A stretch of DNA of 64,000 bases from Streptomyces sp. NBC_01551 (GTDB taxonomy: Bacteria > Actinomycetota > Actinomycetes > Streptomycetales > Streptomycetaceae). The translations under genes and the position numbers were made by a program. How positions within the stretch are numbered: the first letter of the stretch is position 1; the number at the start of each line of letters is the position of its first letter. Below the pieces are notes generated by a model. The model searched no databases and was not told the DNA's origin. It saw only the letters and a list, made by a program, of their open reading frames with translations. Shown piece by piece: positions 25,569 through 35,963 of the stretch. The stretch covers positions 248,001 to 312,000 of the forward strand of contig NZ_JAPEPX010000001.1 in assembly GCF_026339935.1 (NCBI RefSeq), given 5' to 3'.

Positions 25569-25663
25569 GGTCCCATTCCACACGACGCGGGCGAACATGT
25601 GGCGCGCAGGGTACGGATCAACATCAACGCGCGCGAGCCGGCGCCGCCCGGACCCGTGCGGGG

Positions 25664-26194
25664 TCAGCGCTGGTGCGCCTCGTGGCCCCCGTGGCCCTGG
25701 GGCCCTTCGTGTTCCGGCTCGGGCAGCGCGGCCCCGGTCTCCAGCAGGGTCTTCAGACTGGAGGCGAGCATCGGCCAGGCGCGGCCGCACATGCCGATCA
25801 GGATGCCGCCGGGCGTGAACCCCTCGTGGAGGATGGTCAGCCGCGCGAGGGTGTCGCCGACGGGCTCGATCTCGTACGTGACCTTCGTGCGCGGCTCCCC
25901 CTCCAGCTCGGCCCGCAGGTCCTCGGCGATCCCGACGGAGGCGGCCCACTGCGGGGTGAAGGTGTGCCAGGTGTAGGAGAGCAGACGGTGCGGAACGCAG
26001 GCGAGGACCACCTGGGCGGGGTCGCTGGTGCGGGCTCCGCGCTCCACCCAGGCCATGGCCGAGCCCACCGTCCAGTCGGTCTCGAAACTCAGGCCCCAGT
26101 AGCGGCGGGTGAAGGCGGGCTCGGTCAGGGCCTGCCAGACCCGGGAGGGGTCGGCCTGGATGTAGAGGGTGTAGGTGATCGCACTGTCGCTCAT
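25664..26194 (-). CDS. SRPBCC/AHSA1-type protein
   Basis: 176 residues with the START-like beta-strand order of activator-of-Hsp90-ATPase-like proteins: ITYTLYIQADPSRVWQALTEPAFTRRYWG near the start, SAMAWVE and a helix GGILIGMCGRAWPMLASSLKTLLETG at the end. The last 15 residues are His/Glu/Gly-rich (EPEHEGPQGHGGHEAHQ). The family binds hydrophobic ligands; often an ArsR regulator is adjacent, but none is seen here. Confidence 0.85.
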   Translation of the reverse strand: MSDSAITYTLYIQADPSRVWQALTEPAFTRRYWGLSFETDWTVGSAMAWVERGARTSDPAQVVLACVPHRLLSYTWHTFTPQWAASVGIAEDLRAELEGEPRTKVTYEIEPVGDTLARLTILHEGFTPGGILIGMCGRAWPMLASSLKTLLETGAALPEPEHEGPQGHGGHEAHQR

Positions 26195-26263
26195 GGGCCC
26201 CATGCTCCTGGACCGCGGGCCGCGCGCCCGGGATTTCCCCGGTCGCGGCGGCGGCCCGGCGGG

Positions 26264-27796
26264 TCAGAGGCGCAGACCCTCCCGGGGGAGTTCCGTGGCC
26301 GGGGTGCGGGGCGGGGCGGGGAGGGAGAGGCCTTCGCGGGCCGCGTGGACCGCCGCGAGTTCGCGCGAGCCCGCCGGGCCCCAGTCGCTGAGCTCCCGGA
26401 CCTGTTCGGGGGTGGCGAGCAGGCGCGCGTACGCCGGGTCGGCGGCCGGGGACACCGCTGTGAGGCGGGCCGCGGTGCGGGCGTGCGCGGCCGGGGCCCC
26501 GTCCTCGTGGCGGTAGCCCAGCGGGATCGCGTCCCCGGTGGGTTCGGCCTCCGGGGGCGGGAGGTGGGCGGCGCCGGTGGCACGGGAGATCAGCAGCAGG
26601 ACCCGGCCGTCGGGGGCGAACAGCCAGGCCGAGCGTTCCCGTACCGGCAGGTCCGCGGGGACGGGTCCGGGGTGCCAGGCATCGCGTTGCGGGGCGCGCC
26701 GGGTGCGCAGGACGCCGAGCCGGTCGAGGGCGGTGGGCGCGGTGGGGCGGCCGTCCTCCAGCAGGGCGGGGCCGCCGCCGTTGACGCGGGCGCGCAGGGC
26801 GGACAGTGCGCGGCGGGCGTCACCCGGGTCCATGAGGCCGGGGAGGTCGGCGGGCTCGGCGAAGTCGATGCCGGTGATCTCCTGGGCGGGGAGGCGGACG
26901 GCGTCGATGCGGTCGGGGGTCCAGGTGCCGCCGTCGAAGACGTAGAGGATCTCCCCCGGGAAGCACATCTCGGGCGGGAAGCCGGGGGTGTCCGCGGGGA
27001 TCCAGTCGACGGCGAGGCCGCGCGGGTAGTGGCCGTCGACGCCGAGCTCCTCGCGCATCTCGCGGGTGGCCGCGGCGGCGGGTGACTCGCCGGCGTCGAC
27101 GGCGCCGCCGGGCATGAGGCGGTCGGTCCGGTAGTCGACGCTCTGGACGAGGACCCGGCCGTCGGTGTCGGTTACGAGGACGAGAGCTCCGGTCCACAGG
27201 GCGGCGCGGGAGGCCCCGTACGCGGCGGGGGTCATCCAAGTGCCGGACCGCTCGGCGCCTCCGCCCCCCGCGGCACCGCCGCGTCCGCCCTCGCCCACCC
27301 GGCGCCCCGCCGCCCCGGCCACGGCCCCGGTCGCGACCCCGGCTTCGGGCACAGCCCCGCTCGCAGCCCCGGCCACGACTCCGGGCGCAACCCGGGCCAC
27401 GACTTCGGGCGCTGCCTGGGGCGCAGACCCGGCCACGGCCTCGGGCCCAGCCCCGGTCTCCGCCCCGATCGCTGCCCCAGCCCCGGCCTCGGGGGCAGCC
27501 CCGGCCACGGCTTCGGGCCCAGCCCCGGTCTCCGCTTCGGGCCCGGCCCCGGGCGCAGCCCCGGACGCAGCCCCGGGCACGGATTCGGGCGCGGCCCCGG
27601 GCACGGATTCGGGCGCAGCCCCGGGCACGGATTCGGGCGCAGCCCCGGTCGCCGCCTCCGGCACAGCCCCGGGGGCAGCCCCGGCCACGGCTTCGGGCCC
27701 AGCCCTGGTCTCCGGTTCGGGCCCAGCCCCGGGCACGGATTCGGGCGCAGCCGTGGTCGCCGCTTCGGGCGCGGCCTCGTCGGTCAGCTGCGGCAT
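26264..27796 (-). CDS. NUDIX hydrolase with long repetitive N-terminus
   Basis: 510 residues. A complete NUDIX box, GAVDAGESPAAAATREMREELG, lies near the middle and should bind Mg and cleave a nucleoside diphosphate linked to X. A second, diverged NUDIX-like half follows (ERSAWLFAPDGRVLLLI, with no box). About 170 N-terminal residues are an Ala/Pro/Gly/Glu repeat with PESVPGAA and GPEAVAGAA units. The start at 27796 follows GGAG, but initiation just before the box domain (near SGTWMTPAAYG) would give a normal NUDIX protein, so the repeat region may be poorly translated. Confidence 0.75.
   Translation of the reverse strand: MPQLTDEAAPEAATTAAPESVPGAGPEPETRAGPEAVAGAAPGAVPEAATGAAPESVPGAAPESVPGAAPESVPGAASGAAPGAGPEAETGAGPEAVAGAAPEAGAGAAIGAETGAGPEAVAGSAPQAAPEVVARVAPGVVAGAASGAVPEAGVATGAVAGAAGRRVGEGGRGGAAGGGGAERSGTWMTPAAYGASRAALWTGALVLVTDTDGRVLVQSVDYRTDRLMPGGAVDAGESPAAAATREMREELGVDGHYPRGLAVDWIPADTPGFPPEMCFPGEILYVFDGGTWTPDRIDAVRLPAQEITGIDFAEPADLPGLMDPGDARRALSALRARVNGGGPALLEDGRPTAPTALDRLGVLRTRRAPQRDAWHPGPVPADLPVRERSAWLFAPDGRVLLLISRATGAAHLPPPEAEPTGDAIPLGYRHEDGAPAAHARTAARLTAVSPAADPAYARLLATPEQVRELSDWGPAGSRELAAVHAAREGLSLPAPPRTPATELPREGLRL
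27340..27770. repeat. 24-bp-period minisatellite inside the NUDIX gene
   Basis: Units built on GGGCACGGATTCGGGCGC recur with a 24-base period at about 27568-27642, with looser variants (GGCTTCGGGCCCAGCCCC) across 27340-27770. In the coding frame they give Pro-Glu-Ser-Val-Pro-Gly-Ala-Ala-type units. The regular period argues for slippage expansion rather than selection on sequence. Confidence 0.75.
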
Positions 27797-28144
27797 CGGA
27801 ACTCCGTTCACCGTGGGTGGACCCGCCGGGCTGTGCAACAGCGGGCGCGGCCCCCGGGTTACGGCGGTCAGCCGCGGGGAAGCCGGGACTCCGCCGCCGT
27901 CCCCATACCTCCTTATTGGCAGGTTATGTCGATCTTGCTACGGTCCGCTTGCGGACTTGCGGCGTGAAAACCGCCGGTCCGACCACGTCACCGACCGAGG
28001 AGCAGTCGGCTCGCCCCGCCGCGCTCCTCGGCTTCGGTGTGACCCCTCCCCCGGGCGCCGGGCCGCCGGTCGACCGGCCGTTCTGTTCACCCGTCCGCGT
28101 GACGGCGCGTACGCCCAGGGGCGCGGGTGCGGCAGGGTGGGCGG
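27797..28144 (+). promoter_or_regulatory. Divergent gap with a sigma-70-type promoter
   Basis: This 348-base gap lies between the NUDIX gene and the first Pro-rich lipoprotein gene. It holds TTGGCA (27916-27921), 17 bases and TACGGT (27939-27944), a good HrdB-type promoter on the plus strand, followed by a 6-bp inverted repeat GTCCGC-TT-GCGGAC (27943-27956) over the expected start point. A GTG frame at 27964 runs into the lipoprotein gene but lacks a credible ribosome-binding site. I see no further gene. Confidence 0.55.
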
Positions 28145-28687
28145 ATGCAGCTGCGCCGGGCCCTGCCCCTGACCCTTGCCGTGCTGGTGATGACCGCCGG
28201 GTGCGTGACCGTACGGCCGGCGGGGCCGCCGGGACCGCCCGGCCCGGCGCCGGCAGTGGCCCGCCCGGCACCGGCGGTCCGTGAACCCGCGCCCGGGGAA
28301 CCTACGCCCGGGGCCTGGCCGTTGGGGCAATTGCCGACACTCTCCCCCACCCGGGAGCCGGCTCCAACGGGGCAGCCGGTACGGGAACCCGCCGCTCCGG
28401 AGCAGGCCGCCCCGGAGCGGGCCGCCCCGGCCGCGCCGCCGGAGCGGGTCAGGCCGGTGCGCCCGTACCGGCCCGTCCAGCCCGGGCGGCGGCCCGTCCG
28501 GCCGCCGAAGGCCGTGCGGCCGGTCCGCCCCGGCGCCGCCGCGAAGCCGCGGGTTCGCGAGCCCGCGCGCCCCAAGCCCCGGCCGGCGCCGCGGCGTACG
28601 TACGACATGGCCCCCTTGTGCACGGCGGCCCGTGGCACGCTCGACCCCTCGATCGTCGCCCTCTGCACGAACCGCTACGGCGGCTGA
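28145..28687 (+). CDS. Pro-rich lipoprotein, paralogue of the one at 48765
   Basis: 180 residues. The signal MQLRRALPLTLAVLVMTAGC has a lipobox at its end, so it is exported and lipid-anchored. The body is Pro/Arg/Ala-rich and likely spans the cell wall. The last 30 residues form a small conserved motif, LCTAARGTLDPSIVALCTNRYG, with two Cys. The same start and end, but a diverged body, occur in the gene at 48765. The upstream bases also resemble each other. Function unknown. Confidence 0.75.
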   Translation: MQLRRALPLTLAVLVMTAGCVTVRPAGPPGPPGPAPAVARPAPAVREPAPGEPTPGAWPLGQLPTLSPTREPAPTGQPVREPAAPEQAAPERAAPAAPPERVRPVRPYRPVQPGRRPVRPPKAVRPVRPGAAAKPRVREPARPKPRPAPRRTYDMAPLCTAARGTLDPSIVALCTNRYGG

Positions 28688-28807
28688 GGCGCCTCCGGCC
28701 CGGCCGGCTTTCCAACCGGCAGGAAGCCCCGGGCGATTAACCGGTGGATGACCCCGCTCCGCTTACCTAGAGTGACAGGGCACAGCCTCGTCGACCAGGA
28801 GCGGATC

Positions 28808-30559
28808 ATGCGCACCCATTACCCCCGTACAGCGCATCTCCCCTGGTCACCGGGGGTGGGCGGGGATGACGTGCGGGCCGCCGCCGGGCTCGCCGGCCTG
28901 GTCGGGCAGGAGGTGGTCGTCACCGAGAAGCTCGACGGCGAAAACACCACCCTCTACGCGGACGGGCTGCACGCGCGCTCGCTCGACTCCGGGCACCACC
29001 CCTCGCGGGCCTGGGTGAAGGGCCTGCAGGGCCGGATCGGCGCCGGCATACCCGCCGGGATGCGGGTGTGCGGGGAGAACCTGTACGCCCGGCACTCCAT
29101 CCCGTACGAGGACCTCGACAGCTGGTTCTACGGGTTCTCCGTGTGGGACGGCGACCGCTGCCTGGACTGGGACCGCACCGTGCGGTTCCTGCACGGCCTC
29201 GGGGTGCCCACCCCGCGCGTGCTGTGGCGCGGCACGTTCGACGAGCGGGCGCTGCGCAAGCTGCGGCTGGACACCGCCCGGCAGGAGGGTTACGTCGTAC
29301 GGACCGCGGCCGGCTTCGGCCGGGCCGACTTCGGGCGGTGCGTGGCCAAGTGGGTGCGCGGCGGGCACGTACAGACCGATACGCACTGGATGTACGCGCA
29401 GGTGGTGCCGAACGGCCTCGGGCGCTCCGCACCGCTGTGGGCGGTGCGGTCCGGGGCCGAGCCGGACGCGGCGGAGCTGCTGCACGCCGTCGGGTTCGAG
29501 CCGGACGAGGCGGGCCCCGCCGATCCGATGGCCGGTGAGGTGGCCGCCGGGATCGACGGGTTGGGCCGCACCGGGGAGGCCCGGCTGGCCGGCGTGCTGG
29601 CCGCCGCGCTGCACCGGGTACCGCGGGCCAGGATCGCGGCGCGGCTCGCCGCAGGGCCGGCCGGGATGCCGCTCGCGCGGCGCGTGGCCGACCTGGTGGG
29701 TCTGCACCCGGCGCTGCGGCGGCCGTTCCCGGACGAGGAGCGGCGCGCCGGGCTGGTACGGATGGCCCTCGCGGCCGATCTCGGCGTGCTGCACGCGCTG
29801 GCCGGGGCCACCGCCGATCCCGTGGAGCGGGAGCACGCCGAGTGGTCGGCGCTCTGCGCGCAGGAGGCGGGGCTGCTCGGCGCGGCGCCGCTCGAACCGC
29901 TGCGCGCCGGGCTGCGGGAGGCGCTCGCCGGGCTCGGCGACACGGACCCGGACGCGGCCGACCGCTGCTGGGCCGAAGCGTGCGAGGCGTTCGCGCGGGG
30001 CCGGATCTCCACGCCCGAGGAGGCGGTGGCCGCGACCTGGCGCTGGCGCGGCGGAACGTATCCGCGCCTGGTGCAGCTGTGCGGCCCCTCCGGCAGCGGC
30101 AAGAGCACCTTCGCGCGGAACCTGCCCGGCGTCTCCGCGTACATCAGTCTCGACGATCTGAGGGAGGCCCGGGGTTCCCGGTCCGACCAGAGCGCCAACG
30201 CCGACGTGCTGCGCGAGGGCCTGGACCGGCTGGACGCCGCGCTGGCCGCGGGCGGCGGCACGGTGGTGTGGGACGCCACCTCCCTCACCGAGCAGCAGCG
30301 CGGCCTGGCCGGGGCGGTCGCGCGCCGCCGCGACGCGCTGGTGACGCGCGCGGTGGTGCTGGTGGACGAGGCGGAGCTGCTGCGGCGCAACGCGACGCGG
30401 GCGCACCCCGTGCCGCCGCGGGTGCTGACCACCCAGCTGCACCGGTTCGGGCCTCCGTACCCGGGGCAGGGCCGGGCACACCGCCTCTGGTACATCGGCG
30501 CGGGCGGCACGGTCGAGGACACGGCGGGCGGTATCCGGAGCGAGGGCGAGGACGGCTGA
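28808..30559 (+). CDS. RNA ligase fused to polynucleotide kinase
   Basis: 583 residues. The ligase domain (about 1-200) has motif I EKLDGENTT (residues 40-48, Lys41 being the adenylated nucleophile), motif III RVCGENLYARHSIPYEDL (86-103) with FYGFSVWD, motif IV EGYVVRT (160-166) and motif V AKWVR (180-184). A helical linker follows. The C-terminal kinase domain has a P-loop, GPSGSGKST (426-434), and ISLDD (446-450). The kinase would phosphorylate 5'-OH ends and the ligase would join RNA ends. AGGAG precedes the ATG. The stop shares one base with the next start (TGATG), so the two RNA-repair genes are translationally coupled. Confidence 0.92.
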   Translation: MRTHYPRTAHLPWSPGVGGDDVRAAAGLAGLVGQEVVVTEKLDGENTTLYADGLHARSLDSGHHPSRAWVKGLQGRIGAGIPAGMRVCGENLYARHSIPYEDLDSWFYGFSVWDGDRCLDWDRTVRFLHGLGVPTPRVLWRGTFDERALRKLRLDTARQEGYVVRTAAGFGRADFGRCVAKWVRGGHVQTDTHWMYAQVVPNGLGRSAPLWAVRSGAEPDAAELLHAVGFEPDEAGPADPMAGEVAAGIDGLGRTGEARLAGVLAAALHRVPRARIAARLAAGPAGMPLARRVADLVGLHPALRRPFPDEERRAGLVRMALAADLGVLHALAGATADPVEREHAEWSALCAQEAGLLGAAPLEPLRAGLREALAGLGDTDPDAADRCWAEACEAFARGRISTPEEAVAATWRWRGGTYPRLVQLCGPSGSGKSTFARNLPGVSAYISLDDLREARGSRSDQSANADVLREGLDRLDAALAAGGGTVVWDATSLTEQQRGLAGAVARRRDALVTRAVVLVDEAELLRRNATRAHPVPPRVLTTQLHRFGPPYPGQGRAHRLWYIGAGGTVEDTAGGIRSEGEDG

Positions 30560-33426
30560 TGCGTACCAGCGAGGAGCTTTACCACCAGGTCCGCTGGGAT
30601 CCCCGGTTCGACCCGGCGCGGTTCGTGTTCGGGCTGCTCCAGCGCGGGGCCGCCCCGAAGCGGGTTCCGCTGCCCTCCTTCGTGCCCGGGGGCGACATCC
30701 CGTGGCACCGGGTGCTGTTCGCGGAGGCGGACGGCGAGCTGGTGTGGGACCGGGCGACCGGCCTCGACCTGATCGACACCACGCGGGCCGGGCGGATCAG
30801 CGACCCGCGCCTGCTGCGCTCCCCCTTCTTCACCGCCCGGACCCCGTACGCGTGGGATCCGGCGGGCGGCGGCGCCTGGCGGCCGTCCGAGCCGGGGCCG
30901 GCCGCGCTCCTGCCGGACCGGATACGGGTGTTGACCTGGAACACGCTGTGGGACCGGTACGACGGCCCGCTCATCTCCACCGCCCGGCGCAGGCCGCTGC
31001 TGCTGGCCGACCTGGCGCGGGCCGACGCCGACGTCATCGCCCTGCAGGAGGTGGAGCCGGCGCTGCTGGACATGCTGCTGGCGGCGCCGTGGGTGCGGGC
31101 CGGCTACACCCTGGGCACCGACCCGGGCGCCCGCGACGTCGCCGACAGCGGGCTGCTGATCCTGAGCCGGCTGCCGGTGCGGGAGGCCGGGCTGCACGTG
31201 CTGCGGGCGCACAAGGCGGTCGCCGCCGTGACGGTCGACAGCGCGGCCGGGCCCCTCGTGGTCGCCGCCACCCACCTGACGAGCGATCACACCGAGGACG
31301 GAGCCGGCCGGCGGCGCAGCGAACTTGCCCGCATCGCCGAGGGGTTGGGCGGCACCGAGGCCGAGATCCTGCTGGTCGGCGACTTCAACGACGGCCGCGG
31401 CGGCGCCGAGGGGCCGGCGGCCGCGCTGGGGATGCGGGACGCGTGGAGCGAGGTGCACGGGGCGGCGGACGGGACGCCGACCTTCGACCCGGCCGCCAAC
31501 CCGCTGGCCGCCGTGGGCTCGCTGTCGGGGCGGGCGGCTCGGCTGGACCGGATCCTGCTGCGCTCCGTCTCGGGGGCGGCGCGGGTACGGGAGGCCTCGC
31601 TGCGGGGCGATTCCCCCGCGCCGGACGGGCTGTTCGCCTCGGACCACTACGGCGTGCAGGCGGTGCTGGAGTTCGGTGCGCCCGGCGAGGGCGACGCGCC
31701 GCTCGACGTACCGGCGACCGCGCGGACGGCGGTGGCCTGGCTGGCGCCGCACGATCCGGCGGTCGACGAGCTGCGCCGGGCCCACGACCCGCAGGCGGAG
31801 CGCTGGCCGGCGCACGTGAACCTGCTGTTCGGCTTCGTGCCGGAGTCCTCGTTCGGGGCGGCCGTGCCACTGCTGGCCGAAGTGGCCGCGGCAACACCGG
31901 CGTTCACGGCCCGGCTGGCGGGGGTGCACGGTTTCGGGCACCGGGAGGACGCCACGATCTGGCTGGACCCGGCGGCGGACGGCGACGGCCCGTGGCAGGA
32001 GCTGCGGCAGGCACTGGCGCGGCGGTTCCCCGGGTGCCGGGGGCGGCTGGAGGGGTACACGCCGCATCTGACGCTGGGGCGCAGCCGGGATCCACAGCGT
32101 GCGGTACGGGAGTTCGCGGCCCGGCTCGGCAGCGGCGCGGGCGTCTCGGCGCGGGTCGCCTCGCTGGCCGTGCTGTCGCGGCGCGGGGACGGGCCGATGC
32201 AGGTCCGGGCGACGGTGGAGCTGGGGACGGGCGAGGTGCGGTGGATCCCGGAGCCCGTACCGGAGCCGGTGGTCGAGGCGTCCGGGGCGCGTGACCTCGC
32301 CGAGGCGGTCACCGCGCGGATCACCCGGGCGCTGGACGACGGGGTGGTGCACCTCGCCGGATCGCGGCGGATGGGCTGCGCGGGGCCGGGTGCGGACCTG
32401 GACCTGGTGGCGGCGCTCCCGGGAACGGTGGGCAGCGCCGAGGTCCGGGACCGGATCGCGGCGGCCCTGCCGGAGGCCGGGCGGCTGCGCGAGGTGAAGG
32501 GCGCACGGGTGCCGGGGCTGCGGTTCCGGGTGGCCGGGCTGGACGTGGACCTGGTGGTCGTGGCCACGGGCGCGCTGGACCCGGCGCAGGCCCTGGCCCG
32601 GCGGGCGGAGCTCGGCGAGGCGGCCGCGCTCGCGCTGAGCGCGGTGAGCGACGCGGACGCGGTGCGGGAGTCGGTGGGCGCGGAGCACGCCGCGTTCGCC
32701 CGGCTGGCGCGCCGGGTGAAGGCGTGGGCCCGGGCCCGGGGCCTGGACTCGGCGCCGTTCGGCGGGCTGCCGGGCATCGCCTGGGCGGTCATGGCGGCGC
32801 GGACGGTACGGGAGGCCGCCGACCCGTCCTGCGACGACCTGCTCCGGGAGTTCTTCGGAACCTGGGCCGCCTGGGACTGGCGCGACCCGATCGCGCTGTA
32901 CCACTCCTCCCCGGGCGTGGGCACGGCCACTGGCACCGGCGCGGGCACGGCCACGGCCACGGGCACTGGCGCGGGCCACGCCGTCACCGTCCTCACCCCC
33001 TCCGAGCCGGTCCGCAGCTGCACGCCGCAGGTGGGCCCCGGGCTGCGCGACCTGCTCGGCCGGGAGCTGTACGAGGCGTGGGAGTCCCCGCAGGCCGGGC
33101 CGCCGCCGCTGCACCGCCGGCACGCGGCGTGGGCGGTGGTCACCGTACGGGGCGCCACGCCCCGGGAGTTCGAAGAGGCCCTGGGCCGGATGCGCGGTCG
33201 CCTGCGCGCCGTGCTCGGCGCCCTGGAGGGCGGCGGCGTCGCGGACGCGCACGCCTGGCCCCGCCCGTTTGAGCTCGGCGACACCGTGGCCCGGTACGCG
33301 ATCGGTCTCGGCGCCGCGCCGCCCGACCCGGCCCGCCTGGCCGCCCTCTGCGCACCGTGGGCGACGGCCCTCGCGGGCGTCGAGGTTGCCTGGGCGGAGT
33401 GCGGGGCGGTCCCGGCCCTCTCCTGA
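30559..33426 (+). CDS. Four-domain RNA-end processing protein: MJ1316, EEP, 2H, PAP-like
   Basis: 955 residues. Residues 1-75 match the MJ1316/DUF504 fold (VRWDPRFDPARFVFG, then IPWHRVLF and ELVWDR), which is predicted to recognise cyclic-phosphate RNA ends. Residues 121-372 are an endonuclease/exonuclease/phosphatase domain: LTWNTLWDRYDG, LQEVE, HLTSDH, GDFND, SDHYGV. Residues 405-560 hold the two 2H phosphoesterase motifs, HVNLLFGF (419) and HLTLGR (503). From about 580 to the end is a poly(A) polymerase-like module: GSRRMG and DLD (601-615), LDVDLVV (661), KAWARARGLDSAPFGGLPGIAWAV and FFGTWAAWDWRDPIAL. A GTATGTG-rich linker (787-808) interrupts it. It is coupled to the ligase-kinase gene. 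The combined activities suggest removal of cyclic phosphates, trimming and tailing of broken RNA before ligation. Confidence 0.88.
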   Translation: MRTSEELYHQVRWDPRFDPARFVFGLLQRGAAPKRVPLPSFVPGGDIPWHRVLFAEADGELVWDRATGLDLIDTTRAGRISDPRLLRSPFFTARTPYAWDPAGGGAWRPSEPGPAALLPDRIRVLTWNTLWDRYDGPLISTARRRPLLLADLARADADVIALQEVEPALLDMLLAAPWVRAGYTLGTDPGARDVADSGLLILSRLPVREAGLHVLRAHKAVAAVTVDSAAGPLVVAATHLTSDHTEDGAGRRRSELARIAEGLGGTEAEILLVGDFNDGRGGAEGPAAALGMRDAWSEVHGAADGTPTFDPAANPLAAVGSLSGRAARLDRILLRSVSGAARVREASLRGDSPAPDGLFASDHYGVQAVLEFGAPGEGDAPLDVPATARTAVAWLAPHDPAVDELRRAHDPQAERWPAHVNLLFGFVPESSFGAAVPLLAEVAAATPAFTARLAGVHGFGHREDATIWLDPAADGDGPWQELRQALARRFPGCRGRLEGYTPHLTLGRSRDPQRAVREFAARLGSGAGVSARVASLAVLSRRGDGPMQVRATVELGTGEVRWIPEPVPEPVVEASGARDLAEAVTARITRALDDGVVHLAGSRRMGCAGPGADLDLVAALPGTVGSAEVRDRIAAALPEAGRLREVKGARVPGLRFRVAGLDVDLVVVATGALDPAQALARRAELGEAAALALSAVSDADAVRESVGAEHAAFARLARRVKAWARARGLDSAPFGGLPGIAWAVMAARTVREAADPSCDDLLREFFGTWAAWDWRDPIALYHSSPGVGTATGTGAGTATATGTGAGHAVTVLTPSEPVRSCTPQVGPGLRDLLGRELYEAWESPQAGPPPLHRRHAAWAVVTVRGATPREFEEALGRMRGRLRAVLGALEGGGVADAHAWPRPFELGDTVARYAIGLGAAPPDPARLAALCAPWATALAGVEVAWAECGAVPALS

Positions 33427-33753
33427 GCCGGGCGGTCCCGGCCGACAAGTAACGAACGCACGACAGCACCTGCCCGGGCGGCGAGGTCACCCCTCGAACC
33501 TTCGTGACCACTCCGTCCCGACCGGCGAGCGCGGCGGAACGGAGCGGTCAGGAGCCTCAGTACAGCCCTGCCGTCTTTTTTCGTCAACACTTTTCACAAG
33601 GATTGAAGAAACCCCAAGTTCACAGGCCTGACGGCCAGTTGACACAACTTCCGGCCTTCACTTCATGAACGCCGAACCCCTTGACGGCCCTCGTGGCGGG
33701 GCAGTTCACTCACGCTTCGATCCCCCGGATCCAAGACGTCAGGAGCGCCCCCC
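33427..33753 (+). promoter_or_regulatory. Gap with a candidate promoter for the secreted protein
   Basis: The 327 bases are less GC-rich near the right end. TTGACA (33639-33644) and TTCATG (33662-33667) are 17 bases apart and could form a promoter for the gene at 33754. Part of the region, CAGGCCTGACGGCC followed by CCGGCCTT, is weakly self-complementary. I see no RNA gene or short coding region with good support. Confidence 0.4.
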
Positions 33754-35913
<2,160 letters not shown>

Positions 35914-35924
35914 GTCGGGGGTGA

Positions 35925-35954
35925 GCGCGGGGCGGCCATGAGGCCGCCCCGCGC
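35925..35954. terminator. Bidirectional terminator
   Basis: A perfect 13-bp stem, GCGCGGGGCGGCC and complement, closes on the 4-base loop ATGA. It lies between the convergent secreted-protein and oxidoreductase genes. Confidence 0.9.
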
Positions 35955-35963
35955 ATCCGCGCG

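Noticed and set aside
27560..27645. Regular 24-base repeats resembling a CRISPR array
   Set aside because: There are no unique spacers, the units are contiguous and in frame with the NUDIX gene, and no cas gene is nearby.
27964..28284. GTG frame downstream of the 27916 promoter
   Set aside because: It has no ribosome-binding site, a random composition, and runs through the start of the lipoprotein gene.
29290..33252. A very long open frame antisense to the RNA repair genes
   Set aside because: It is a by-product of high GC; its translation is Arg/Pro/Gln-rich without domains, while the opposite strand has complete enzyme motifs.
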